From contig NZ_JAJAEL010000035.1 in assembly GCF_020447205.1 (NCBI RefSeq), forward strand, positions 273,471-337,470: a DNA stretch of 64,000 nt, given 5' to 3'. Under the pieces are notes generated by a model. The model was not told the origin of the DNA. It worked only from the letters and a program-made list of their open reading frames with translations, and did not search any database. Positions 45,879-54,498 of the stretch are shown in pieces. How positions within the stretch are numbered: the first letter of the stretch is position 1; every line of letters starts with the position of its first letter. The position numbers were made by a program, and so were the translations under genes. This stretch comes from Thalassolituus alkanivorans. Lineage in GTDB: Bacteria; Pseudomonadota; Gammaproteobacteria; Pseudomonadales; Oceanobacteraceae.

Positions 45879-47093
45879 ATGAAATCCAGATCTTCAGCTT
45901 CAACGGCGACTGACCTGCATGAACAGGGTCAGCAACGCCGCCAGACCTTAAAAACACTGCTGGCTCTGGGCCTTGCACCGGCAACCGCCGGCTTGCTCAG
46001 CGCCTGCAATAAAGCACCGGATACATCCGCTGCAGCACAGGAATTCTGGGTATCCGCCCAGGGCCGTGATAGCAGCCAGTTCGGCCTGGGCTGGGTGCAG
46101 CCCGAGGCAGGCTATGCCAGTCAGAGCGCTCATACCGCAGTCAGTGGTTTCCGCGGCCATGGCGCAGTACAGCATCCATTGCGTCCGGATTCCGTGCTGA
46201 TGATTTCACGCCAGCCCGGCACCGAGTGCGTGGAAGTTAACCTGCTCAGTGGTGAGGTAACGGCCCGCTTTGCCTGTCAGCCCGGACGCCATCTGCATGG
46301 TCATGCCTGCTTCAGTGCCGATGGCCGACAGCTGTTTACCACAGAGTCTGATTTTGTCTCCGGCCGGGGAAAAATCGTGGTACGTGATGCCAGAACCTAT
46401 CAATGGCTGGGGGAGTTCGACAGCCACGGCATTGGTCCGCACGAATTAAAAATGATGCCCGACGGCAACACACTGGTCGTCGCCAATGGCGGCCTGCGCA
46501 CCCACCCGGACAGCGGGCGTAAAATTCTTAACCTCGACACCATGCGTTCCAGCCTGAGCTACCTGCGCGCCAGCGATGGTGCATTACTCGACGAACAAAC
46601 CCTGACCGAAACCAAAGCCAGTATCCGCCATCTGGATATTGCCGCCGACGGTACCGTCGCCGTGGCCACTCAGGTGCAGCGTGCCGCCATGGCAGACAAC
46701 CATATTGTTGCTCCCGGTGCAGTCCATTCTCCGGGTAAAACATTGCAGCCGCTGCCAGCCCCCGTGCCGCTGCTCAGTCAGTTTAACGACTACATGGGCA
46801 GTGTTGCCGTGCATAACGGCGAGCGCATTGCCGGCTTCAGCAGTCCGCGTGGCAACCTGGTCGCGTTCTGGCATCTCGACCGTCATGAATTACTCGGTTA
46901 TCACGCTTTTCACGATGTTTGCGGCCTGACGGTAAGCCATGACCAACGCTATTTTGTGTTGTCCAATTCCGCCGGCCAGCTGCGCCGTATTAATGCCAGA
47001 ACACTGCAGGAACAGCCCGACATGCGGCTGCAGATTTCTGCAATGCACTGGGACAACCACATGATTTCTTTAACCCTGAACACCACCAGTTGA
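45879..47093 (+). CDS. DUF1513 beta-propeller protein with Tat/lipoprotein signal
   Basis: Exported protein of 404 residues. The N-terminus QQRRQTLKTLLALGLAPATAG is a twin-arginine signal, followed by LLSAC, a possible lipobox. The rest shows repeated propeller-type strands (HAAFSADGRQLFTTESDF-like and MMPDGNTLVVANGGL) typical of DUF1513. The family is consistently linked with imelysin and DUF1111 genes; its role is unknown. The ATG at 45879 is preferred over 45873 because of ribosome-site spacing (GTGGA). Confidence 0.85.
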   Translation: MKSRSSASTATDLHEQGQQRRQTLKTLLALGLAPATAGLLSACNKAPDTSAAAQEFWVSAQGRDSSQFGLGWVQPEAGYASQSAHTAVSGFRGHGAVQHPLRPDSVLMISRQPGTECVEVNLLSGEVTARFACQPGRHLHGHACFSADGRQLFTTESDFVSGRGKIVVRDARTYQWLGEFDSHGIGPHELKMMPDGNTLVVANGGLRTHPDSGRKILNLDTMRSSLSYLRASDGALLDEQTLTETKASIRHLDIAADGTVAVATQVQRAAMADNHIVAPGAVHSPGKTLQPLPAPVPLLSQFNDYMGSVAVHNGERIAGFSSPRGNLVAFWHLDRHELLGYHAFHDVCGLTVSHDQRYFVLSNSAGQLRRINARTLQEQPDMRLQISAMHWDNHMISLTLNTTS

Positions 47094-47100
47094 GCAATCC

Positions 47101-48186
47101 ATGAATTTTTTATTGTTTCGTTCACTCGTATTTTCTGCTGCTGCCGGATTGTTATTAACCGCCTGCGGTGGTGAACGCGTTAATGATCCGGTCACCGTCA
47201 CGCAATCATCACTGGATAAAGCGTTGCAGGAACTGACCGACAACAGCATTATTCCGGCGGTTAATGATTTTGCCAGCCAAAGCGCTGCATTAACCAGCCA
47301 GACTGCGGCTTTCTGCAGCGCCCCGGATGCCGCCGGACTAACGACTCTGCAACAACAATGGCGTACGCTGGCCGACAGCTGGTATCACTTATTACCATTA
47401 AATTTCGGCCCGGCCGACGATGATCTGGTATTTCCGCCATACATTTATATCGATTCCCTGCGCCAGCGTGGTAATAACTACAGCGCCACGGTAAGAAATG
47501 AAATCAATACCCTGCTGGGCAACAGTACAGAATTAAACAGCAGCTACTTTGATAACCGTAATTTTCAGTACGTGGGATTACTGGCTCTGGAAATTGCCGT
47601 CTTTGAACGCGCTGCCGATGCCAGCAAAAACGCCACCGATATTGTTGCGGAATATCAGGCCCAGCCGCGCAAATGCGGAATTCTCACCGGCCTCAGCAAC
47701 GCCCTGCAGGTGAAAGCCGATTACATCCGCAATGGCTGGACGCAGAGTCACAAAGCCACCGGCAAACCTTACCGTGAGTTATTTCTCAGTAATCAACTGG
47801 ATGATGGCACCCCCGCCCTGACCCAGCTGCTGACCAGTGCGCAGGAATTTCTCGATTATTTACAACAACGCAATGTCGCCACCGTTGCCGCACAAAGCAG
47901 TGGTTACAACTGGCCGTTAATGGCCACCGCTATCGATAGCATTGAAGAAATTTTACAGGGCAACAGCGCCAGCACCCTGAGCCTGTTCTCGCTGATGACG
48001 GCCGCCGGTTACGACGCTGCGGTCAGTGCTGTACGCTCGAATATTGCAGCCGCACGGGACAACATCAGCAATCAGGATGCCCTGTTATTCAAATCCTCGG
48101 CAGCACAGCTGGATGGCAATTTTAAACGTGAAATTCCGGACGGGCTGGAAGTTGATCTGGGCATCAACTTTACCGACGGCGATTAA
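47101..48186 (+). CDS. Second imelysin family lipoprotein, lacking the GxHxxE His
   Basis: Exported 361-residue lipoprotein (SAAAGLLLTACGGER). Family blocks include AFCSAPDAAGLTTLQQQWR, LNFGPADDDLVFPPYIYID, LSNALQVKADYIRNGW and AIDSIEEILQG. The region equivalent to GxHxxE reads YVGLLALEIAVFER, so the His is replaced by Leu. This fits the short second imelysin of such clusters and suggests a non-metal-binding or different role. It lies 7 nt after the DUF1513 gene. Confidence 0.85.
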   Translation: MNFLLFRSLVFSAAAGLLLTACGGERVNDPVTVTQSSLDKALQELTDNSIIPAVNDFASQSAALTSQTAAFCSAPDAAGLTTLQQQWRTLADSWYHLLPLNFGPADDDLVFPPYIYIDSLRQRGNNYSATVRNEINTLLGNSTELNSSYFDNRNFQYVGLLALEIAVFERAADASKNATDIVAEYQAQPRKCGILTGLSNALQVKADYIRNGWTQSHKATGKPYRELFLSNQLDDGTPALTQLLTSAQEFLDYLQQRNVATVAAQSSGYNWPLMATAIDSIEEILQGNSASTLSLFSLMTAAGYDAAVSAVRSNIAAARDNISNQDALLFKSSAAQLDGNFKREIPDGLEVDLGINFTDGD

Positions 48187-48218
48187 TTATTAAATTATTT
48201 TATAAGGGCAGATAGTCA

Positions 48219-49397
48219 ATGAAAGCCAACCTGAAAAAACACGCCGCCCTGTTAGCCGGTGCGGTCTTACTGGCCAATACACAACTGGTTCAGGCGGATG
48301 ATCAGCAAACCATTATCGAGCTGCAGAAACGTATCGAACAGCTTGAGCAAAGTATGAACGAGCGCCTGAATGCGATGGCTGACAGCATGGACAGCACCCA
48401 GCAATCGTCCGGCGCGGCTAAAAAAGTGCATATCGGCGGTTATGGCGAAATGCATTACAACCATCTGGATGCCGATGGCACCGATACCCGCCAGATTGAT
48501 TTACACCGTATGGTGCTGTTTTTTGGCTACGACTTCAGCGACCGCGCACGCTTTGTGTCTGAATTTGAAGTGGAACACACGCTGGTCAGCGATGGCGCAC
48601 GTGGCGCGGTAGAAATCGAACAAGCCTATGTTGAACTCGACCTGATGAGCAATATGCAGTTCCGCAGCGGTGTGATGCTGATGCCGGTGGGTATGATTAA
48701 CGAAACCCATGAACCACCAACATTCTACGGTGTTGAGCGTCCGGTTATTGAAACCACCATTATCCCGACCACATGGTATTCCGCCGGTATCAGCCTGACC
48801 CATCAGCTGGATAATGGCATCAGTTACGACCTGATGATTTCCGAAGGTCTGAAAACCGACGACCCGACCTACAACAGCGACGCCGATCCGTTTGATCTGA
48901 AATCCGGCAAACAAAAAGCATCTTTTGCCGATGCCTTCGATCTGGCCGTGACCGGGCGTGTCGTTTATCGCGGCAGTGCCGGTCTGGAACTGGCGGCTTA
49001 CGCGCAGTATCAGCCGGATCTGGATCAGAGTGCAGAAATCTCTTATGCCGACGATGCGACACTGGTTGGCACCCATGTGATTTATCAACTGGGTGATATC
49101 ACCACCAAAGCGCTTTACGCACGCTGGGATTTAGGTGGCGATGCCGCTGACGCTGCCGGTAAAGCCGTACAGGATGGTGGTTACGTTGAAGTGAATTACC
49201 GCCTGAACGAACAATGGGGATTTTTTGCCCGCCAGAGCGCCTGGTCACAGAAGGATGATATGAACGCCAGCCAGAGCGATGCCGGTGTTAATTATTATCC
49301 GGTTGAAGGCATTGTGTTTAAAGCGGATATCCAGCAACAGAGTAAAGACGCCGGTAACGCCGATGGCTTTAATCTGGGTATGGGTTATATGTTCTGA
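48219..49397 (+). CDS. Outer-membrane porin with N-terminal coiled coil
   Basis: A 392-residue outer-membrane protein: signal peptide (HAALLAGAVLLANTQLVQA), a short coiled coil (TIIELQKRIEQLEQSMNERL), then alternating beta strands and a terminal Phe (LGMGYMF), the signature for outer-membrane insertion. HIGGYGEMHYNHLD and FFGYDFSDRARFVSEFEVEH resemble phosphate/OprP-like or general porins. Last gene of the imelysin operon (32 nt gap); it probably lets the iron-related substrate cross the outer membrane. Selectivity unknown. Confidence 0.82.
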   Translation: MKANLKKHAALLAGAVLLANTQLVQADDQQTIIELQKRIEQLEQSMNERLNAMADSMDSTQQSSGAAKKVHIGGYGEMHYNHLDADGTDTRQIDLHRMVLFFGYDFSDRARFVSEFEVEHTLVSDGARGAVEIEQAYVELDLMSNMQFRSGVMLMPVGMINETHEPPTFYGVERPVIETTIIPTTWYSAGISLTHQLDNGISYDLMISEGLKTDDPTYNSDADPFDLKSGKQKASFADAFDLAVTGRVVYRGSAGLELAAYAQYQPDLDQSAEISYADDATLVGTHVIYQLGDITTKALYARWDLGGDAADAAGKAVQDGGYVEVNYRLNEQWGFFARQSAWSQKDDMNASQSDAGVNYYPVEGIVFKADIQQQSKDAGNADGFNLGMGYMF

Positions 49398-49427
49398 TAA
49401 GAGCATCCGTCTAAAGTAAGTTCTTAT

Positions 49428-49462
49428 AAAAATGCCGGTGCGTTTCCGCTCCGGCATTTTTT
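49428..49462 (+). terminator. Intrinsic terminator after the porin gene
   Basis: AAAAATGCCGG (49428-49438) pairs with CCGGCATTTTT (49451-49461) around a 12-base loop, with a T-tract. Could also serve the converging corA gene. Confidence 0.85.
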
Positions 49463-49499
49463 ACATCCGTCAGATGGGTTCTGACGCTGCAATTCCGAC

Positions 49500-50465
49500 T
49501 CAGAGCCAGCGCATACGCCGGAACAGCCAGAGTAATCCAACCGCCAGAAATCCCATAAAACCGAGCAGGATAAAATAGCCATCCTGAAATTTAAGCTCAG
49601 GAATATATTCAAAGTTCATACCGTAAAGCCCGGCGAGAAAACTCAGTGGTACAAAGATCGCGGTAATCACCGTCAGTACGCGCATGGTACTGTTCAGCTG
49701 ATGCGAGGTAATGGAAATATAACCATCCACCAGATCACCGCAAAGATCATAAAACATCTGAGTCAGACTGTGCAGGCGCTCAAAACGATCATGCAGATCG
49801 TTAATCACATGACGCATGTTTTCATCGTCCGGGAAAAAGGCATATTCCCCGGTGCGTAACTCGTCGGTGATGTTTTTATGGTAATTAAAGGTACGGCGTA
49901 ACTTCACCAGCCGTGATTTATAATTCATCAGCTCGCGCATATGCTCATCACTGCCCGCTTCTGACAGTTCATCTTCGAGCTCACCCAGACGTTCTTCAAA
50001 GGCCAGAATATTATCCAGATAGATCCCGGCCGAGGTGTGCATAATTTTCAATGCCAGCTGTGCCGGACTGCGCTGCAGATAAATACCGCCATTATCGGCC
50101 AGCAGACGATCAATACTCTGGGCAGCCTGAGGATGACGGGTCAGCAAAAAACGTTCACCGACAAAAAACGACAGCGACTGGCCGGTATAATTCAGGCCGG
50201 CATCAAAACCTGCAATACCACGGTAGAGAATAAAAATATGATCGGAAAACTCTTCCAGTTTCGGCGGATGACGGTCACGCAGGGCGTCTTTGATGGCCAG
50301 TGGATGACAACCAAAGGTCTGTAATATATCGCGTTCCTGTTCGGCATCGGCCTGCTGACTGTCAACCCAGATACGGCTTTCAGGCTGCGCCAGCCAGGCA
50401 TCAATCAGCTCGGCACCGCCACTGCTGATCTGGCCCTGTGCGTTAATTAATATTGTCCTGATCAC
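49500..50465 (-). CDS. corA: CorA-family divalent cation transporter
   Basis: Inner-membrane Mg2+/divalent metal channel, 321 residues. The GTG at 50465 follows a perfect AAGGAG, giving VIRTILINAQGQI; the earlier ATG frame adds an unsupported extension. The large cytosolic domain is followed by two membrane helices: VLTVITAIFVPLSFLAGLYGMNF, with the obligatory GMN, and DGYFILLGFMGFLAVGLLWLF, ending in the basic RRMRWL tail. The mid region (ELEDELSEAGSDEHMRELMNYK) forms the long stalk helix. Substrate could be Mg or Zn efflux (ZntB-type). Confidence 0.92.
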   Translation of the reverse strand: MIRTILINAQGQISSGGAELIDAWLAQPESRIWVDSQQADAEQERDILQTFGCHPLAIKDALRDRHPPKLEEFSDHIFILYRGIAGFDAGLNYTGQSLSFFVGERFLLTRHPQAAQSIDRLLADNGGIYLQRSPAQLALKIMHTSAGIYLDNILAFEERLGELEDELSEAGSDEHMRELMNYKSRLVKLRRTFNYHKNITDELRTGEYAFFPDDENMRHVINDLHDRFERLHSLTQMFYDLCGDLVDGYISITSHQLNSTMRVLTVITAIFVPLSFLAGLYGMNFEYIPELKFQDGYFILLGFMGFLAVGLLWLFRRMRWL

Positions 50466-50560
50466 AGGTTTCTCCTTGCCGATAGGGCGATACATAAGCG
50501 TCAGAGACAAAGGTCGGGGAAAACCGCTGCTCAGTCAATGCTGTTACTGCTAGTGCCTTG

Positions 50561-53002
50561 TCAGAACAAAGCCATCTGCTGTCCGGCCAGGGCGGTAAAA
50601 TCATCGTCGATGTAATGAAAAATAGCATCCGCCGTGGGTTTCAGCTGTTTTTCCAGATAATGATGATAATCCGCCGCAGCACCTGCACTGCCATCCGGCC
50701 AGACCGGTTCCGGGCCGTTAACCGTCCAGCGATAGGTAATCCAGCCGCCACGCTCAGCAAAACGCGAAGGTAACCCTTTTAATGCCAGCCATTGCTCCAG
50801 TTTGGCCGCGGCCTGAGCATGAGGCGGAATATTTTTCTGATACGCCGGTAATGGCCGGCGCAGACGCCGGCGATAAGTCAGCAGATGATCCAGCTTGCCG
50901 CTCAACAATCCCTGAACCTGTTCGCGCAGCCAGTCCTGATACGGTTCCTGCAAAAAAATACGGCGGTATAACTCTGTCTGAAACTGGCGCGCCAGCGGTG
51001 TCCAGTCAGAACGGACCGCTTCCAGTCCTTTAAACACCAGTTCGCTTTCGCCGCTGTTATTTTTTATCAGGCCGGCATAGCGCTTTTTGCTGCCGGTTTC
51101 TTCCCCGCGGATAGAGGGCATAAAAAAGCGCCGGTAATGGGTTTCGTATTCCATTTCCAGAAAGCTGTCGATGCCAAATTCCTGCGGCAAACGTTCAGCC
51201 CACCACTGATTCAGTTCGCGTACCAGACGCTGACCAATAACGTCCGCTTCGGCATCGCTGACACTGCGCTTGAGCCAGACAAAGACCGAATCGGTATCGC
51301 CATAAATCACATCAAAGCCCTGCTCTTCAATCCAGGCTGAGCTCTGCTGAATAATCTGATGGCCGCGCAGGGTAATGGAACTGGCCAGACGGGTATCGTA
51401 AAACCGGCAGCCATCGGAACCCAGTACGCCATAACAGGAAGCCATAATCACTTTAATAGCCTGACTCAGGGCTTTATTACCGGCTTTTTTCGCCTGCTCG
51501 CGCTTATCACCCAGTACCCGGATAAGTTCCGGCAGAATATGTTGCTCTTGATGAAACTGCGCACCAAAAAAGCCGGGCACAATATCGCGGGCTTCGGTGC
51601 TTTTTTCCGCCAGGCGCAGGCCTTCAGCCAGGCCCATAGGATCAATTTTAAAGGTGCGGATAATCGACGGGTACAGACTCTTAAAGTCCAGTACCAGCAC
51701 ATGCTCAAATAATCCGGGGCGTGAATCCATCACATAACCACCAGGGCTTTTTTGCGCGTGGTAACCTTCGCCAATATTCGGCGCCACAAAACCTGCGCGG
51801 TGCAGGCGCGGCAGATACATATTTTCAAACGCAGCAACCGAGCCCCCCATACGATCCATGCTGAGGCCGGTCATATGGGCACGTTCGATGGTAAAGTTCA
51901 GCAGATCAGCCTTTTCAAAAATCCGCCAGACCAGTTCGCAGTCTTTCAGGTTATAAGCCGCCAGAGCGGCTTTATCATGAATAAATAAATATTCGATATC
52001 ACCGCCGCGGTCATCGCTCTGCAGCAGCTTGCTGTCACCGAGAAAATACTGGGCAACATCATTCAGGGCAAAACTCTCAAACTGCCAGGTGGCATTACGC
52101 AGCAGGTCGATGCCGTCGAGCACAACCCGGCCGGCAATATGCAGAAAAATCCGGTCAGGGTTATTGGTACTGACCCGCCAGCTTAACTCGCTACCGTCGC
52201 GGCCAATAGTGAATGGAATGTTGTGCTCGGCGCATTTGCGCCGTAAAAAATCAAAATCGAACTGAATAACGTTCCAGCCCATGATCACGTCCGGATCGTA
52301 TTCGGCAATTAATTGCAGAAAACGCCGCAGCAGCGCCGCCTCATCGGCCACTAATTCAGGAGAACCGCTGTCGTCAGTAGTGGCGGCAGCATCTGAATCG
52401 CCAACCATTACCACCTGTTGCCAGTCATCGGCATAGAAGCCGATGGAAAACAGCCGGTCAGGCTCTCCGCGGCGCGGAAAAGAGGTTTCTATATCCAGTG
52501 ATACGCAACGGAAAGTTGGCAGCGTGGCAAACGCCGACTGCCCGGCCGGCAATGCCCGTAAACGTCCGCTCTGCTCATGTGAAAACGATCGTTGTTCATC
52601 CGCGACCAGCCTGTCTGGCAGCTGTGCTGCGCCATAAATAAAGCGTTCCATCAGATAACGGTCGGTGGGGCGGATATCCACCTCGCGGCAAATAATGCCC
52701 TGCTCAAGTAAAACATCACGCCAGCGGTAGGTATAAGACGACGGCAGATAACAGGCGCTGGCCGGCTGTGCGGCAAAACTGTGCAGCGGCACATCGGCAA
52801 TGCGCACCGGCCAGTTGAGGGTACGGGCAATATCGGCAGCACGTGCCGCATGTTCACGGTCAATAAAACACACCGCCGGCTGACGGATCTGCTGACGCAC
52901 AGGTCCGCGCGCGGTATGCCACCAGAACGTCAGTACGGTGTGCAGGCCATCGTCTTGCTGCAGGTCGGTCCAGCTGCTGGTCAGCAGAAAAGCGTTGTTC
53001 AT
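50561..53002 (-). CDS. polB: DNA polymerase II (family B)
   Basis: Damage-tolerant replicative-type polymerase with proofreading. Exonuclease motifs: CVSLDIETSF, IMGWNVIQFDFDFL and AYNLKDCELVW. Polymerase motifs: A DFKSLYPSIIRTF, B KVIMASCYGVLGS and C YGDTDSVFVW. Motif B has Ala-Ser-Cys where Kx3NSxYG is usual. The ATG at 53002 (MNNAFLLTSSW) gives 813 residues, close to the 783 of E. coli PolB; an earlier in-frame start at 53071 overlaps the divergent gene. No LexA box was recognised in the short upstream region. Confidence 0.95.
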   Translation of the reverse strand: MNNAFLLTSSWTDLQQDDGLHTVLTFWWHTARGPVRQQIRQPAVCFIDREHAARAADIARTLNWPVRIADVPLHSFAAQPASACYLPSSYTYRWRDVLLEQGIICREVDIRPTDRYLMERFIYGAAQLPDRLVADEQRSFSHEQSGRLRALPAGQSAFATLPTFRCVSLDIETSFPRRGEPDRLFSIGFYADDWQQVVMVGDSDAAATTDDSGSPELVADEAALLRRFLQLIAEYDPDVIMGWNVIQFDFDFLRRKCAEHNIPFTIGRDGSELSWRVSTNNPDRIFLHIAGRVVLDGIDLLRNATWQFESFALNDVAQYFLGDSKLLQSDDRGGDIEYLFIHDKAALAAYNLKDCELVWRIFEKADLLNFTIERAHMTGLSMDRMGGSVAAFENMYLPRLHRAGFVAPNIGEGYHAQKSPGGYVMDSRPGLFEHVLVLDFKSLYPSIIRTFKIDPMGLAEGLRLAEKSTEARDIVPGFFGAQFHQEQHILPELIRVLGDKREQAKKAGNKALSQAIKVIMASCYGVLGSDGCRFYDTRLASSITLRGHQIIQQSSAWIEEQGFDVIYGDTDSVFVWLKRSVSDAEADVIGQRLVRELNQWWAERLPQEFGIDSFLEMEYETHYRRFFMPSIRGEETGSKKRYAGLIKNNSGESELVFKGLEAVRSDWTPLARQFQTELYRRIFLQEPYQDWLREQVQGLLSGKLDHLLTYRRRLRRPLPAYQKNIPPHAQAAAKLEQWLALKGLPSRFAERGGWITYRWTVNGPEPVWPDGSAGAAADYHHYLEKQLKPTADAIFHYIDDDFTALAGQQMALF

Positions 53003-53054
53003 AGGGCGATCTATACTTGAAAGAACGGAGTTTACCGTAATTAAGGAATAACCT

Positions 53055-53399
53055 ATGCCTACTCCCATCATAAGTCAGGATCCCATGTACCAGCTGCTGC
53101 GCAACGACGATGTGCAGGGCTTTAATAAAGCGCGGGAAAGTGGCAAAACCTGTGACCTGCGGGGCTGTGATCTGCGCGGCCTGGATCTGCGCAATATCAA
53201 CCTGAAAGGCATCGATCTTACCGACGCCTACTTCCGCGGCGCCGACCTGCGCGGCATTGATTTCCGCGGCTGCCGTATGGATGGTGTCAGCCTCGCCAAT
53301 GCCAAAATCAGTGGCTGTTATTTTCCGCCCAGCATTCCGGCCGAGGAAATTCTGCTGTCAGTCAGCCACGGCACCCGGCTGCGCGATCAGGCACAATAA
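53055..53399 (+). CDS. Pentapeptide-repeat protein
   Basis: A 114-residue protein with about ten A(D/N)LxX-type pentapeptides between residues 33 and 85 (CDLRGCDLRGLDLRNINLKG, IDLTDAYFRGADLRGIDFRG), which form a right-handed quadrilateral beta-helix. No signal peptide. Such small proteins have diverse or unknown roles. The ATG follows AAGGAATAACC. It is divergent from polB and 174 nt before the cyclic-nucleotide-binding gene. Confidence 0.85.
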   Translation: MPTPIISQDPMYQLLRNDDVQGFNKARESGKTCDLRGCDLRGLDLRNINLKGIDLTDAYFRGADLRGIDFRGCRMDGVSLANAKISGCYFPPSIPAEEILLSVSHGTRLRDQAQ

Positions 53400-53573
53400 A
53401 CGCATTGCCGCCCGGCCTCCTGCCGACAATTCAGCCAGTTATAAACCGGAGGTTGATCTGATCGTACCTTTTGCGCAAATTCCGCAGCCGCAGGTTCAAG
53501 CCCGCGGGGTTTTGCTGTACATTCCTGAGATCAATGACAGGATTGCCCGAAGAGGCAAAATGTGGGGGATAGC

Positions 53574-54356
53574 ATGTTTCTGGTCGGCAAACCATCAGAC
53601 ACCATCGAACAGCTAATTAACCGGATTTCACATCTGGTAAGACTGCTGCTGGAAGGGTTTGAACTGAGTAATACGCCCATCACACTGGAGGGTGTCGACG
53701 ATCTTTATGAGCATTTCGACCGCGACCAGTTTTTTCTGATTCAGGACGGCATGCTGCATCTGAGTAAAAACGGCCAGAATCTGGTCAGCTTTGACGAAGG
53801 TGACCTGATTGGCATCATCCACTCCTTTGATCTGCCTTTACCAGTACTGCGTACCGACGAATACGTTGAACTGATCCCGATTGACCGCGACCGCTTCCTG
53901 CGCCACGTCTATTCCGATAAACGCCGCCAGCATTACTGGAGCCACTTTCTGGTGTGCCAGAACGCCCTGCTGCTGAACTATCTGGCCGATACCTTCAAAA
54001 CCCAGGTACGGCCAACCGCCGGTTTTCAGAATATTCAGCCCGGCGATGTCATTATTCAGCAGGGTGATCCCGCTGAGCATGTCTACACCATCATCAGCGG
54101 TGAAGCGGATGTGTTTGTTGATGGCGTCAAAGTCGGCGATATCGGCGAAGAAGAAGTCTTCGGTGCCATGGCGGTATTTACCGGCGAGCCACGCAGCGCC
54201 ACCGTCATCGCCCGCACGCCCTGCACCATTATGGCGGTGCCACAGCATGACTTTATTCTGCTGATCGAAGCTCAGCCTAAAGCCGCGGTGAATCTGATTG
54301 AAAACCTGGCGCGCCGCATCACACTGATGAATCAGCAGCTGATCGACAAAGAATAA
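53574..54356 (+). CDS. Cyclic-nucleotide-binding domain protein without HTH
   Basis: Cytosolic protein of 260 residues from ATG 53574 (GGGGGAT upstream). A degenerate first cNMP-like half (about 30-120) is followed by a clear cNMP-binding domain (about 150-240): IQPGDVIIQQGDPAEHVYTIISG, then FGAMAVFTGEPRSATVIA. In the phosphate cassette the Glu of the usual FGE is Ala, while the Arg is kept. The C-terminus is a helix (LIENLARRITLMNQQL) and no DNA-binding domain follows, so it is not a Crp-type regulator. Ligand and partner unknown. Confidence 0.82.
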   Translation: MFLVGKPSDTIEQLINRISHLVRLLLEGFELSNTPITLEGVDDLYEHFDRDQFFLIQDGMLHLSKNGQNLVSFDEGDLIGIIHSFDLPLPVLRTDEYVELIPIDRDRFLRHVYSDKRRQHYWSHFLVCQNALLLNYLADTFKTQVRPTAGFQNIQPGDVIIQQGDPAEHVYTIISGEADVFVDGVKVGDIGEEEVFGAMAVFTGEPRSATVIARTPCTIMAVPQHDFILLIEAQPKAAVNLIENLARRITLMNQQLIDKE

Positions 54357-54377
54357 GCACCACGCTCAGCGGGAAAC

Positions 54378-54412
54378 AAAAAAGCCGTGACAGTTTCTGC
54401 CACGGCTTTTTT
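54378..54412 (+). terminator. Intrinsic terminator after the cNMP-binding gene
   Basis: AAAAAAGCCGTG (54378-54389) pairs perfectly with CACGGCTTTTTT (54401-54412), with an 11-nt loop. It separates this gene from the Fur-box promoter that follows. Confidence 0.88.
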
Positions 54413-54451
54413 GTGCCCTGCATATGCTCAGGAAATATTTTCAAATATAAA

Positions 54452-54492
54452 TGAGAATTATTATTGACAATGTTTTTGAGAATTATTATTGT
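54452..54492 (+). promoter_or_regulatory. Twin Fur boxes over a strong sigma-70 promoter
   Basis: TTGACA (54464-54469), 17-bp spacer and TATTGT (54487-54492) form a near-ideal promoter. The 15-mer TGAGAATTATTATTG occurs twice, at 54452-54466 and 54477-54491, overlapping the -35 and -10 respectively. Each copy matches the Fur 7-1-7 consensus at 11 of 14 positions, so iron-bound Fur should block RNA polymerase. Confidence 0.85.
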
Positions 54493-54498
54493 TTGACC

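Noticed and set aside
53003-53054. LexA box upstream of polB
   Set aside because: No CTGT-N8-ACAG pattern is present; the only dyad is a 4-bp ACGG/CCGT pair, too short to call.
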